The notes under the pieces: model-generated
Seen by the model: only the letters and a program-made list of their open reading frames with translations
What the model was told of the DNA's origin: nothing
The model's database searches: none
Assembly (NCBI GenBank): GCA_029856085.1
Contig: JAHQWI010000098.1
Span: 1-37,517 of the forward strand
DNA length: 37,517 nt
Origin: Promethearchaeia archaeon
GTDB lineage: Archaea > Asgardarchaeota > Lokiarchaeia > Sigyniarchaeales > SOKP01
Direction of reading: 5' to 3'
Part shown: in pieces, positions 1 to 7,538 of the stretch
Numbering within the stretch: position 1 is the stretch's first letter
Layout: every line of letters starts with the position of its first letter
Position numbers and translations under genes: made by a program

Positions 1-298
1 CTGGAACTCTACATAATTTCTTCTTTTTACTAAAATAACCCTTTATTATTTTAATTCCTTCAGACTCTAATGCAGTAATATATTTATTATGCCTTTTAAC
101 AGCATCAAAACCGAAATCTTGTGTGATTGCTGTGAAAAAATAAATATCAGATATTACTTCATTTGGTTTTAAAAGGGATTTAAAAAGACTTCTATAGTTT
201 AACCATTTATAGCAGATTCCAGTCTTTTTTTGATAATCATCTATTCTGTGATAAATGTTGAAACCGTCGATATACAGACTTACTTTTGATTTTTGCAT
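1..298 (-). CDS. NYN-domain (PIN-like) nuclease, C-terminus cut by window edge
   Basis: The reverse strand from the ATG at 298 reads 99 codons without a stop and runs off the left edge. The N-terminus, QKSKVSLYIDGFNIYHRI, has the beta-strand plus D-G-x-N motif (Asp11, Asn14) typical of NYN/LabA-like (DUF88) domains, a PIN-fold family of metal-dependent RNases. The next in-frame upstream codon is ATT followed by a stop, so 298 is the start. No clear Shine-Dalgarno site precedes it. Instead two GC-rich hairpins and a T-tract lie immediately upstream (see 319-370). The family is fairly secure; the substrate cannot be judged because the C-terminal half is missing. Confidence 0.75.
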   Translation of the reverse strand, partial: MQKSKVSLYIDGFNIYHRIDDYQKKTGICYKWLNYRSLFKSLLKPNEVISDIYFFTAITQDFGFDAVKRHNKYITALESEGIKIIKGYFSKKKKLCRVP

Positions 299-318
299 GT
301 CAATTTATTTAAAAAATA

Positions 319-370
319 CCCCTGGCCGTAACATTGTTACCCAGGGGGTCCTATGATTCGTCATCATAGG
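319..370 (-). promoter_or_regulatory. Tandem GC-rich stem-loops in the 5' leader of the NYN gene
   Basis: Two adjacent inverted repeats stand out from very AT-rich surroundings. The first pairs CCCCTGG (319-325) with CCAGGGG (341-347) and, inside it, GTAAC (328-332) with GTTAC (336-340), leaving a two-C bulge and an ATT loop. The second pairs CCTATGAT (350-357) with ATCATAGG (363-370) around a 5-nt loop. Read on the minus strand, the hairpins are followed by TATTTTTTAAAT and then, within about 20 nt, the NYN start codon. This could be a terminator for minus-strand transcription from upstream, an attenuator-like leader, or the foldback end of a mobile element. The structure is seen directly; its role is inferred. 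Confidence 0.6.
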
Positions 371-528
371 GATGCATGTGTATTATATAAAATTTATGTT
401 AGCTTTGTCAAAATTATTTGGCTGCCCCAAGTTGCGAACTTTCGAACCAATTTTTTAAAATATTGATTGATTTAAAAAATAAATTAAAATGTTTTTCAAA
501 TATAATAATAGATATATAAATTAAATAA

Positions 529-714
529 ATGGCAAATGGTTTGGCAAGTGTCTATATTACTGAGCAAGGAGGATGGCATGCCTTGTCTAACCGTGAACAA
601 GTAGCACAGTATTTAATGGTCGCTATATTAACAATCAACCAGCCGTATCCTCCTCATTGCAAGTTGCAAGCAGTCATACTGTTTCCAGAATTTATCCTAT
701 ACATTAGACTTTAA
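529..714 (+). CDS. Small ORF, uncertain hypothetical protein (61 aa)
   Basis: An open frame of 61 codons lies in an otherwise gene-free stretch (299-794). The middle (EQGGWHALSNREQVAQYL) has a protein-like composition, but no family is recognised. The start is preceded by an AT-rich TATA-like stretch (about 505-527) and no Shine-Dalgarno site, so it would need a leaderless transcript. The DNA is less AT-rich than most of the window, like the 795-1733 orphan beside it, and it contains an inverted repeat (GGAGGAT 568-574 with ATCCTCC 647-653). It could be a foreign small gene, a remnant, or a chance ORF. Confidence 0.25.
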   Translation: MANGLASVYITEQGGWHALSNREQVAQYLMVAILTINQPYPPHCKLQAVILFPEFILYIRL

Positions 715-777
715 TACTTTCGTAATAAACCCATATTGGAAAAAAATAACTGATTCTAAAAAGGTAGAAGAAAAAGC

Positions 778-812
778 ATAAAGAAAGATAAAGATTAAGA
801 CTTAAGAAGTCT
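778..812 (-). terminator. Candidate intrinsic terminator of the orphan gene
   Basis: On the minus strand a perfect inverted repeat, AGACTT-CTT-AAGTCT (812 down to 798), is followed by TAATCTTTATCTTTCTTTAT. The stem overlaps the last codons and touches the stop of the 312-aa orphan. A stem plus U-rich tail is the bacterial intrinsic terminator layout; archaeal terminators normally need only the U-tract. The stem is short (6 bp), so this is tentative. Confidence 0.35.
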
Positions 813-1733
813 CACCGTGGAGGACCCACCCCAACTCCTAGTGCAAAGCCTATTGCCTGTACGGTGCATATCCAAGCGAGTCCGACCAAAGACTCGATGC
901 CACCACCCAGTCGGCACAAGGTCACTTTTTACATGTTTTACATATTTTACATATTGACCAAGACACCATAAGGCATTGTTATCATACCTGTCATTACTTA
1001 CTTCATTGGTTGTTTCGAGGTGGGTAAGAAATTTTGTAATAAAATCTTCAAGTGTTTTTCCTGTTTCTCCTTGATAAGCTTGCGTCTGTAATGTTCGTAA
1101 GTAATCACGAGGAGAAGAGCCTGTTTCTAATTGTCTTCTGCCTCCTAATGTCTTTCCTAGGCCTTGCTCGGGCATAATTGGTAAACTTTCAACTAATCCC
1201 ACAGACCAGCCTGGAACGGCACAAATACATCCATTATTGACTACTTCTAATTTGGTCTGTCCCCGATGATTGCTTGAATATTCTTGAGGAAAATATACAA
1301 GCTCGTCTGTATCTAGTGCCTGTCTTAAGGTATCCCATATCCAGACATGTTTTTCGGTATTGACACGAACAGGTATTAAAGGATCAGAAGGAGAACGTCT
1401 GGTTTGATAAATTTTTCCTTCTGCTGCGTGTTTAAGAATAGCTGCTTTCATTCGGTCAATAAGAAGGGGTGTTGGTATTGCCATGGGTGTTAATTCTAAA
1501 CGATCAAACCCTTGTGGAACTTTTCCACCTACAAGCTCCCTATTATGATCAAATAGTTCTACAACCTGTGTTTGGGTTGGTATTGGATACTCTTTTCCAT
1601 CTATTCCAATAACCCCAATGCTTTCTGAGTTCGGAAGAAGCGTGAGAATGCTGGTGCGGTTTAAGGCGGTAACGCAACGGGCATATTCCCTTTCAACAGG
1701 AAATAACTGTTCTGATTGAGTAGCACCTTCCAT
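795..1733 (-). CDS. Orphan hypothetical protein, probably horizontally acquired (312 aa)
   Basis: A 312-codon frame with no recognised domain, signal peptide or membrane segment. It looks like a soluble globular protein: residues 1-275 have balanced hydrophobic and charged residues, with short motifs such as GIDGKEYPIPTQ and TPLLIDRMKAAILKHAAEG. The last 37 residues are rich in Arg, Gly and Ser (FGRTRLDMHRTGNRLCTRSW), unlike the rest. Codon and base use are visibly more GC-rich than the neighbours (many CGT/CGG Arg, GGC/GGA Gly and Pro codons), and the frame ends in a bacterial-style hairpin plus U-rich stretch. These points suggest import from another organism. It might also be an assembly join in a metagenomic contig. 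No function is proposed. Confidence 0.65.
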   Translation of the reverse strand: MEGATQSEQLFPVEREYARCVTALNRTSILTLLPNSESIGVIGIDGKEYPIPTQTQVVELFDHNRELVGGKVPQGFDRLELTPMAIPTPLLIDRMKAAILKHAAEGKIYQTRRSPSDPLIPVRVNTEKHVWIWDTLRQALDTDELVYFPQEYSSNHRGQTKLEVVNNGCICAVPGWSVGLVESLPIMPEQGLGKTLGGRRQLETGSSPRDYLRTLQTQAYQGETGKTLEDFITKFLTHLETTNEVSNDRYDNNALWCLGQYVKYVKHVKSDLVPTGWWHRVFGRTRLDMHRTGNRLCTRSWGGSSTVRLLKS

Positions 1734-1897
1734 AATATTTTAGATAAACAACATAAATTATAAATTTTATTGAATTTTAATATTCTATAAACTAAGTAGA
1801 AACAGTCTTTTACGATTTTCTTATGTGTCCTCAGATATAGAGATATTATGAATAGGAATAGAAAAAATAGAAAATTTTAAGTTATTTAGAGAAAAAC

Positions 1898-2650
1898 TCA
1901 GTTGTTTTGAATTTCGTTTCTTAATCTTACTAATCTATCAGGGAAGTTTGACATCATAGCATCTACTGGTTGTCCTTTATAATTCATCTTTAGAAATTTT
2001 TGCATTGGTCTATTAAAGAGTAAGCCCCACACATAAAATCTAAATCCATTTTCTTTTACCAATTTAAATAATTCAAAAGTAGCAAAATTGTATTTCACAT
2101 TAATCCCTTGGATATTTAGTTTTCTCATACTCTCCAATTCCAGATGCTCTTTTTCATTTTTTGCATACTTTAGAAAAATCGTATTAATCAAAGTTACATT
2201 CTTATCGAATTCTCTAATTTTACCAAAGATATCAGGTAGGGGAGAACCATCCATCGCAGTTTTCGCTAGCTCAATTTTATCAATTATTTTAAAATTCCTC
2301 GCAATTTCAACTATTCTTATACCAACCTCAGGGTCTCGAATATCAAAATTATAGCGGATATTATAATTTTTAAATTCACTAAAAAATTCAGGGAGTGTTA
2401 GAACTGATTCATTATTATCTAATCTTAAGGTTCTGATCTCGCTACTATCTAAATCCTTAATGGGTACATACTCTCCATTTTTTCTTAGACTTTGCTGAAA
2501 ACACAAAAATATTTCTCCATCTTTAGATAATTGAGCTTCTGTTTTAATACCATCAACACCCATATCAACTGCTTTCTTAAATGATGACATTGAATTTTCG
2601 ACATCTCTAAAACCCGCACCTCTATGACCCCAAACAAAAGTTTTATTCAT
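1898..2650 (-). CDS. Glycerophosphodiester phosphodiesterase-like protein with altered active site
   Basis: A GDPD-family TIM barrel of 250 residues. The N-terminus WGHRGAGFRDVENSMSSF matches the HRG..PENS..AF signature, with the first catalytic His (His9) kept. The usual I-E-x-D metal site reads IKTEA (Lys36, Glu38), the usual HD pair after KDG reads Phe51-Gln52, and the later N-I-E-I-K strand reads YNFDIRD. The fold is therefore clear but several catalytic residues are replaced, so activity is doubtful. The start at 2650 is chosen over the upstream in-frame ATG at 2671 because GAGGTGG (2664-2658) sits 7 nt before it. The ATG overlaps the stop of the upstream SCP2-like gene (ATGAATAA), so the two are co-translated. 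No signal peptide. Confidence 0.8.
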   Translation of the reverse strand: MNKTFVWGHRGAGFRDVENSMSSFKKAVDMGVDGIKTEAQLSKDGEIFLCFQQSLRKNGEYVPIKDLDSSEIRTLRLDNNESVLTLPEFFSEFKNYNIRYNFDIRDPEVGIRIVEIARNFKIIDKIELAKTAMDGSPLPDIFGKIREFDKNVTLINTIFLKYAKNEKEHLELESMRKLNIQGINVKYNFATFELFKLVKENGFRFYVWGLLFNRPMQKFLKMNYKGQPVDAMMSNFPDRLVRLRNEIQNN

Positions 2651-3215
2651 TATATACCACCTCAACTTCATGATTAATTTCTGAAACTAAGTCAAGGAGA
2701 TCAATATATACTACAAAATATTGAAGATCCCCTTCGACTTTAAGATTACCCTTAAAAAATTCACTATAACTATTTTTTCTCCCATCAATTATATCGCTCC
2801 ATACTTCTTGAGAGCATTTAATATTAATTGTTGCGTCGCTTGTTTCACCTTTTCCAACTTTAAATTTACCATTCCCAAATTCTACCCAATAGGCAAAATC
2901 TGGATTTTCTAATTTAGTCTGAACAATATTCTTTTTTAACTCATCTAATTCTTGACGAAATTCTAGATTTTCTTCCGATAAGCGCTCAAATCCATGAAAA
3001 ATCTCCATTATACTACTGTTGATACAGCAATTTTCACAAAGAAAATTATCAAACGAAATTACTCCACATCTTCCCATGTCACATTCCCATTTGTTGGTTT
3101 CATTGTTAACAGTAACACTTTGTCCACATTGTAGAGGTACGGTCTCTATTTTTTTTCCACAATTGCTACATACTAGACTCATCTTTACATCATCTTTAAT
3201 TTTAATTTCATTCAT
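2643..3215 (-). CDS. Zinc-ribbon / SCP2-like lipid-binding domain protein (190 aa)
   Basis: The first 65 residues hold eight cysteines (16, 19, 30, 45, 50, 60, 63, 64), including CSNCG and CENCC, suggesting one or two zinc sites. Residues 70-95 look helical and may form a coiled coil. Residues about 108-180 resemble an SCP2 (sterol carrier protein 2) domain: an FGNGKFKVGKG strand pair, then DATINIKCSQEVWSDIIDG and FFKGNLKVEGD, matching the family pattern Dv.i..s...w..i..G ... G.lkveGd. SCP2 domains bind lipids or acyl chains. The gene overlaps the following GDPD-like gene by 8 nt, suggesting a shared lipid-related role. The SCP2 call rests on pattern only; a Met at residue 12 could also be the start. 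Confidence 0.65.
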   Translation of the reverse strand: MNEIKIKDDVKMSLVCSNCGKKIETVPLQCGQSVTVNNETNKWECDMGRCGVISFDNFLCENCCINSSIMEIFHGFERLSEENLEFRQELDELKKNIVQTKLENPDFAYWVEFGNGKFKVGKGETSDATINIKCSQEVWSDIIDGRKNSYSEFFKGNLKVEGDLQYFVVYIDLLDLVSEINHEVEVVYNE

Positions 3216-3430
3216 TATACGATAATTCCAACCTAATTATAATTATTAAATGTACATATTATATTTTAAACAGAAACCGTCTGTATTCATAATTTCTTCA
3301 AAGTCTTTACAAGAGAATTTTTATAAGTTATGATTTTTTAATCTCTTTGAGTGTAAAAACATCTAAAATAGGTAAATAAATTAGGGTTTAACTTTTAAAT
3401 CCTAAATAATATTATATCTCAACATTGTAA

Positions 3431-4495
3431 ATGCACGATTTTATTAAGAATTTGAATTCGCGAGACTTAACTCTTTCAGCAATTAAGGGTACTCCTGAAA
3501 AAATACCTTTTAATCCATTTATTATGCATTTAGCTGCGAGTCTTGCTAATGTTGATTATAATCTTCAATACTGTCAAAATCCAGAGATTTTAGTAGATTC
3601 ACAAATTAAATGTGCCAATTTTTTTGGTATCGATCATGTGAATGTTTCAACAGATGCTTATAGAGAAGCAAGTGCGTGGGGGGTTGAGATTGATTGGCAA
3701 AGCCACACACCTGTTGCGAAAAAGAATATCGAAATCGAAGATTTTGATTCAATAGCAGCTCCTAACCTACTTGAAAATCAGAGGATTATGAATCGGGTCA
3801 ACGCTGTTAAAAAATGTTCTGAAATAATGGGGGGAAATCAATGTATAATTGGATGGATTGAAGCCCCCTTTGCCGAAATCTGCTGTTTATTTGGATTAGT
3901 AAACGTTCTCTTACAATGTAAAAAACAAAACTGGATAAATATCATAAAGGAGTTAATTAAGAGAATACTTCCTGTTCAAAAAGAATTTGCTAAACTACAG
4001 ATCGAAGCCGGAGCAGATATAATTGGAGCAGGTGATTCTGCTATTTCCCAAATTGGTCCGATAAGATATGAAAAATGTTGTTTAGATGCAACCAGAGATT
4101 TATTTAACTATATTCAAAAAGAAGTTCCTGTGCTTTATCATGTATGTGGTGATAATGATATTGTTGATAAAGAAGGAAGGGATATGATAAAGCTAATATC
4201 AAGTACAAATGCAGATATAATAGATTTCGACTATCAAGTCGACTTGAAAAAAGCAAAAGAGAAATGCGGCAATAATAATTGTATCCGTGGGAATACAAAT
4301 ACAACAATTTTAGGTGACCCTTCATATTCAGTTACAGATGTCATAAATGAAGTATCTAAAACAATTGAAGCAGGAAAACCTGGAGGGATGTATCAGTATG
4401 CAGCAGGATGTGAATGGCCTTGGGAACCATTAAATTTAGCTATTCGAAACATAAGCATCGCAAAAGCGCTTATTGAAAAGATGGGATATTATTAA
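3431..4495 (+). CDS. Uroporphyrinogen-decarboxylase-family methyltransferase (MtaA/MtbA type)
   Basis: A 354-residue URO-D fold protein. Instead of decarboxylase features it has the zinc-site pattern of corrinoid:thiol methyltransferases: His237-x-Cys239 in YHVCGDN and Cys327 in AAGCEWPWEP. ADIIGAGDSAIS (about 195-206) and the terminal GG..YQYAAGC segment are typical of this family. These enzymes move methyl groups from a methylated corrinoid protein to coenzyme M, tetrahydrofolate or another acceptor. No corrinoid-binding protein, substrate methyltransferase or reactivase lies nearby, so the donor and acceptor are unknown. It is a single gene between convergent and divergent minus-strand genes. 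The family is secure; the substrate is not. Confidence 0.85.
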   Translation: MHDFIKNLNSRDLTLSAIKGTPEKIPFNPFIMHLAASLANVDYNLQYCQNPEILVDSQIKCANFFGIDHVNVSTDAYREASAWGVEIDWQSHTPVAKKNIEIEDFDSIAAPNLLENQRIMNRVNAVKKCSEIMGGNQCIIGWIEAPFAEICCLFGLVNVLLQCKKQNWINIIKELIKRILPVQKEFAKLQIEAGADIIGAGDSAISQIGPIRYEKCCLDATRDLFNYIQKEVPVLYHVCGDNDIVDKEGRDMIKLISSTNADIIDFDYQVDLKKAKEKCGNNNCIRGNTNTTILGDPSYSVTDVINEVSKTIEAGKPGGMYQYAAGCEWPWEPLNLAIRNISIAKALIEKMGYY

Positions 4496-4513
4496 TAATG
4501 AATTTTAAATACC

Positions 4514-5284
4514 TTATTTATGAATCCCGGGATCCAAATAAGGAATTTCAGAATAAATGATGTTTGTACGCTTCTTTCGCAATTCTTCCAATAAAGTTTC
4601 TTCGCTAAATTCTTTAATATTCATTAAGGTCCATCCGTGTACTCCTCCACTAGCTAAGCCATCTGGGGTATGCATATCTGTTCCTGTGATCATACCTATC
4701 TTATTATTATGTTTAATGCAAAAATCATAAGACTCATGATCATAAACATTTTCAGGCTTAGAATCATCATTAATAATTTCAATGTAATCTATCCCCCAAT
4801 CTAATAAAGTTTCGCGAGATGGATGAGTTTTCATTTTAAATTCATATAAACTCCAAGGAATATGATTGCATACAACAATACCCTCTTGATCATGGGCTTT
4901 ATTAATCGCTTCAGTAATACGATCATCCGTTGTTTTATAGGAGATCTTGGTTTCCCAATTTGAGACACCTAAAAGATTTAAATGAATTCTATTGGTAGTT
5001 ATTTCAATCCCACTTAAAATTAAGAAACCTTTTTCAGCGTATTCATCTCTAACTTTATCAATCTTTTCTAAATGATGCATATTATTATGATCTGTTATAG
5101 CTAATGCATTATAACCCATTGCAATATGCCATTCAACATTTTGTTTAATCGTAAGTGCACCATCACTGAATATCGTATGTGAATGCTGATCAAATACAAC
5201 ATTATACATGGTGTTATCATATCCAGGAGGAGTATGAGGAATAATATCCGTCCAATCATTATCAGAATAAACCATATGCAACAA
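4514..5284 (-). CDS. PHP-domain metal-dependent phosphoesterase (256 aa)
   Basis: The PHP metal-site motifs are all visible: FDQHSHTIFSDG (His34, His36, Asp41), AITDHNN (Asp65, His66), ILSGIEITT (Glu), VVCNHIPW (His) and ITGTDMHTPDG (Asp, His). The family hydrolyses phosphate esters using two or three metals; stand-alone members of this size act on nucleotides or sugar phosphates, and some are histidinol-phosphate phosphatases. No polymerase or his genes are nearby. The gene ends 18 bp from the converging URO-D gene and lies downstream of the GH3 gene on the same strand, so a role in the carbohydrate locus is possible but not shown. A second ATG three codons in (residue 4) is an alternative start. 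Confidence 0.85.
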   Translation of the reverse strand: MLHMVYSDNDWTDIIPHTPPGYDNTMYNVVFDQHSHTIFSDGALTIKQNVEWHIAMGYNALAITDHNNMHHLEKIDKVRDEYAEKGFLILSGIEITTNRIHLNLLGVSNWETKISYKTTDDRITEAINKAHDQEGIVVCNHIPWSLYEFKMKTHPSRETLLDWGIDYIEIINDDSKPENVYDHESYDFCIKHNNKIGMITGTDMHTPDGLASGGVHGWTLMNIKEFSEETLLEELRKKRTNIIYSEIPYLDPGIHK

Positions 5285-5403
5285 ACAGTATTTTTAAGCT
5301 AAGAGATTTTAATTTTTAGTATGAGAAATAAAAATTAAAATATTAATTGAATATTTGTATTTCAGCTTTTATGTGATCTACTTACTCTTTTATGAATTAA
5401 TAA

Positions 5404-7482
5404 TTAAGAGACATTAAATGTTGTCGTCAAGAGATCCTCCTTGCGTGAAGAGGGTCCAACATATATAATATATTCTATTTTTTCTATAACCCATTCCTTC
5501 TTATCTACGTCATAATATGCCAGATCCTTTGCTTTTAAGTTCAAATTAAGAGTTTTCATTTCACCTGGAGTTAGTAAAATTTTATTAAAACCCTTAAGAT
5601 CCTTGACAGGTCGATCCAGTGATGAATTTTTATATCCAACATACATTTGTACGACTTCTTCTCCGGTCATATTGCCAGTATTGGATACATCTATGCTTAC
5701 TTGAATTTCACCATCAGAATTTATTGAATTTTTATCAATTCTTAGGTTATCATATGAGTACGTTGTATAACTTAAGCCATAACCAAAGGGAAAAGCAGGT
5801 TCGTATCCTTCTTTATCCATTAATTTATATCCATGATAATATCCATATTCAATTTGGGTAGTAGTTGCATCGAAATAGGGAAGTTGTTCTTCTGATTTTG
5901 GAAATACAGCAGGTAGTTTAGCACTAGGATTAATATCACCAAACAATATTTCCCCAAGTGCCGTTCCACCTTCCATTCCAGGATACCATGACATTAAGAT
6001 TGCGGAAACTTTATTCTTCCATGGTTCTATCATGATGGGACCTCCTCCTTCTAATGCTACAATACAATTCTCGCTTACTGAGGCTACTGCCAGTATCAGT
6101 TTTTCATCTTTTTCATATAATCTTAAGGATTTTCGATCTCCCGTACGATCTCTAGTTCCTGATCCTTCTCCTTCATCTAAATGAGTATACCCTGCAACAA
6201 TAATAGAAACATCTGAGTTATTAGCTAATTCTTTAGCAATCTCAAGATCCTCTCCTTTATTGAATATTATATTGATTGTATTTCCCACAATATTTTTTAT
6301 GCCTTCAAGTGGAGTTATTACATATGGGGGATAAACTCTACTGCTTCCGTGATCTCCAATATTGGGTGTGTTTGCTAACTCCCCAAAAATCGCAATCTGT
6401 TTTACTTCATTTCTATTAAGTGGTAATATTGAATTTTTGTTCTTTAAAAGAACAATACTTTTTCTCGCAGCCTCTAAGGCTAATTCGGTGTGCTCTTTAC
6501 AAGCAATTTTTTCCTTACTATAAAACTTAGGGTCCCCTTTATGTGCAAATTTGAGTTTTTGCCTTAATATCCTCAAGACACCTTCATCAATTAACTCTTC
6601 AGTGAATCTTCCTTCATTCATATATCCAATCATCTTATTTGGAGCCATACGCCATTCGAAGGGCATCTCAATATCCACACCCGCATTTAAAGCAAGTGCC
6701 CCATTTCGAATACCCCAGGCAAAATCAGTAATTACAAATCCTTTAAAATTCCAGTCTTTTTTTAATATATCTCGTAAAAGGTGCGGATTATGACCACAAT
6801 ATTTACCATTCACTTTATTATAAGCATTCATGATGGAAGCTACACCCGCATCGACACATTGTTTAAAGTGTGGAAGATATACCTCTCTTAAGGTTCTTTC
6901 ATCTATAGATACATCTACCTCAAACCTTGTATTCTCTATACTGTTGCAGGCATAATGTTTAGCACATGCCATAATATGTTTTTGAACTCCCTTTAAGAGT
7001 GCTACACCAAAAGCTCCAAGGTGATATGTATCTTCCCCATATGTTTCTTGGGCTCTTCCCCATGCTGGGTGTCTTAATAAGTTAATACATACACCACCAA
7101 AGTAATTAGCCCCATGTACTTTTGCTTCAATTCCTATTACATCCCCAATTTTCTCCTCTAATTCTAAATCCCATGAAGCACCTCTTGCCATGGATACAGG
7201 AAAACAAGTTGAACTTCCTATAACAACCCCTCTTGGTCCATCAGAAAAAAGAACTCCAGGGATTCCAAGTTTTTTATCTTCTCCAGCAGGGATAGGTTCA
7301 GCATTATATCTCTTCTGCATTTTTGGCCCACCTTCTGCTAAAGTCCAATCTCCTGCCATCTGATATAGTTTTTCCTCCAGAGTCATTATAGAAAGAATTT
7401 TTTTTGCCTTTTCCTCGATCTGATCATCACTTAGGCCTTTTAACTCATCCCAATTTATCCACCTTTCGGAATTTTCTGACAT
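5404..7482 (-). CDS. Glycoside hydrolase family 3 beta-glucosidase-like enzyme (692 aa)
   Basis: Full-length three-domain GH3. The N-terminal barrel carries GVLFSDGPRGV, AKHYACNSIEN and the nucleophile Asp253 in KGFVITDFAWG. The second domain (about 340-560) has HLDEGEGSGTRDR, which holds the likely acid/base Glu, and SWYPGMEGGTALGEILFGD. The last 110 residues form the usual fibronectin-III-like domain (DVSNTGNMTGEEVVQMYVG). There is no signal peptide, so it should act on short glucosides, xylosides or similar beta-linked oligosaccharides already inside the cell. It is followed by the PHP gene and preceded by the PfkB kinase on the same strand, the core of the carbohydrate locus. Family is certain; sugar specificity cannot be read. 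Confidence 0.93.
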   Translation of the reverse strand: MSENSERWINWDELKGLSDDQIEEKAKKILSIMTLEEKLYQMAGDWTLAEGGPKMQKRYNAEPIPAGEDKKLGIPGVLFSDGPRGVVIGSSTCFPVSMARGASWDLELEEKIGDVIGIEAKVHGANYFGGVCINLLRHPAWGRAQETYGEDTYHLGAFGVALLKGVQKHIMACAKHYACNSIENTRFEVDVSIDERTLREVYLPHFKQCVDAGVASIMNAYNKVNGKYCGHNPHLLRDILKKDWNFKGFVITDFAWGIRNGALALNAGVDIEMPFEWRMAPNKMIGYMNEGRFTEELIDEGVLRILRQKLKFAHKGDPKFYSKEKIACKEHTELALEAARKSIVLLKNKNSILPLNRNEVKQIAIFGELANTPNIGDHGSSRVYPPYVITPLEGIKNIVGNTINIIFNKGEDLEIAKELANNSDVSIIVAGYTHLDEGEGSGTRDRTGDRKSLRLYEKDEKLILAVASVSENCIVALEGGGPIMIEPWKNKVSAILMSWYPGMEGGTALGEILFGDINPSAKLPAVFPKSEEQLPYFDATTTQIEYGYYHGYKLMDKEGYEPAFPFGYGLSYTTYSYDNLRIDKNSINSDGEIQVSIDVSNTGNMTGEEVVQMYVGYKNSSLDRPVKDLKGFNKILLTPGEMKTLNLNLKAKDLAYYDVDKKEWVIEKIEYIIYVGPSSRKEDLLTTTFNVS

Positions 7483-7538
7483 TTTTACACCATTTTTATT
7501 GGTTTTCTATATATTTTTTGATAATAAAATTTTTTAGC

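Noticed and set aside
432-455. GCGAACTTTCGAACC, which resembles a tRNA T-arm
   Set aside because: The TTCGAA loop has no matching 5-bp stem on either strand, and no acceptor or anticodon arm can be built around it.
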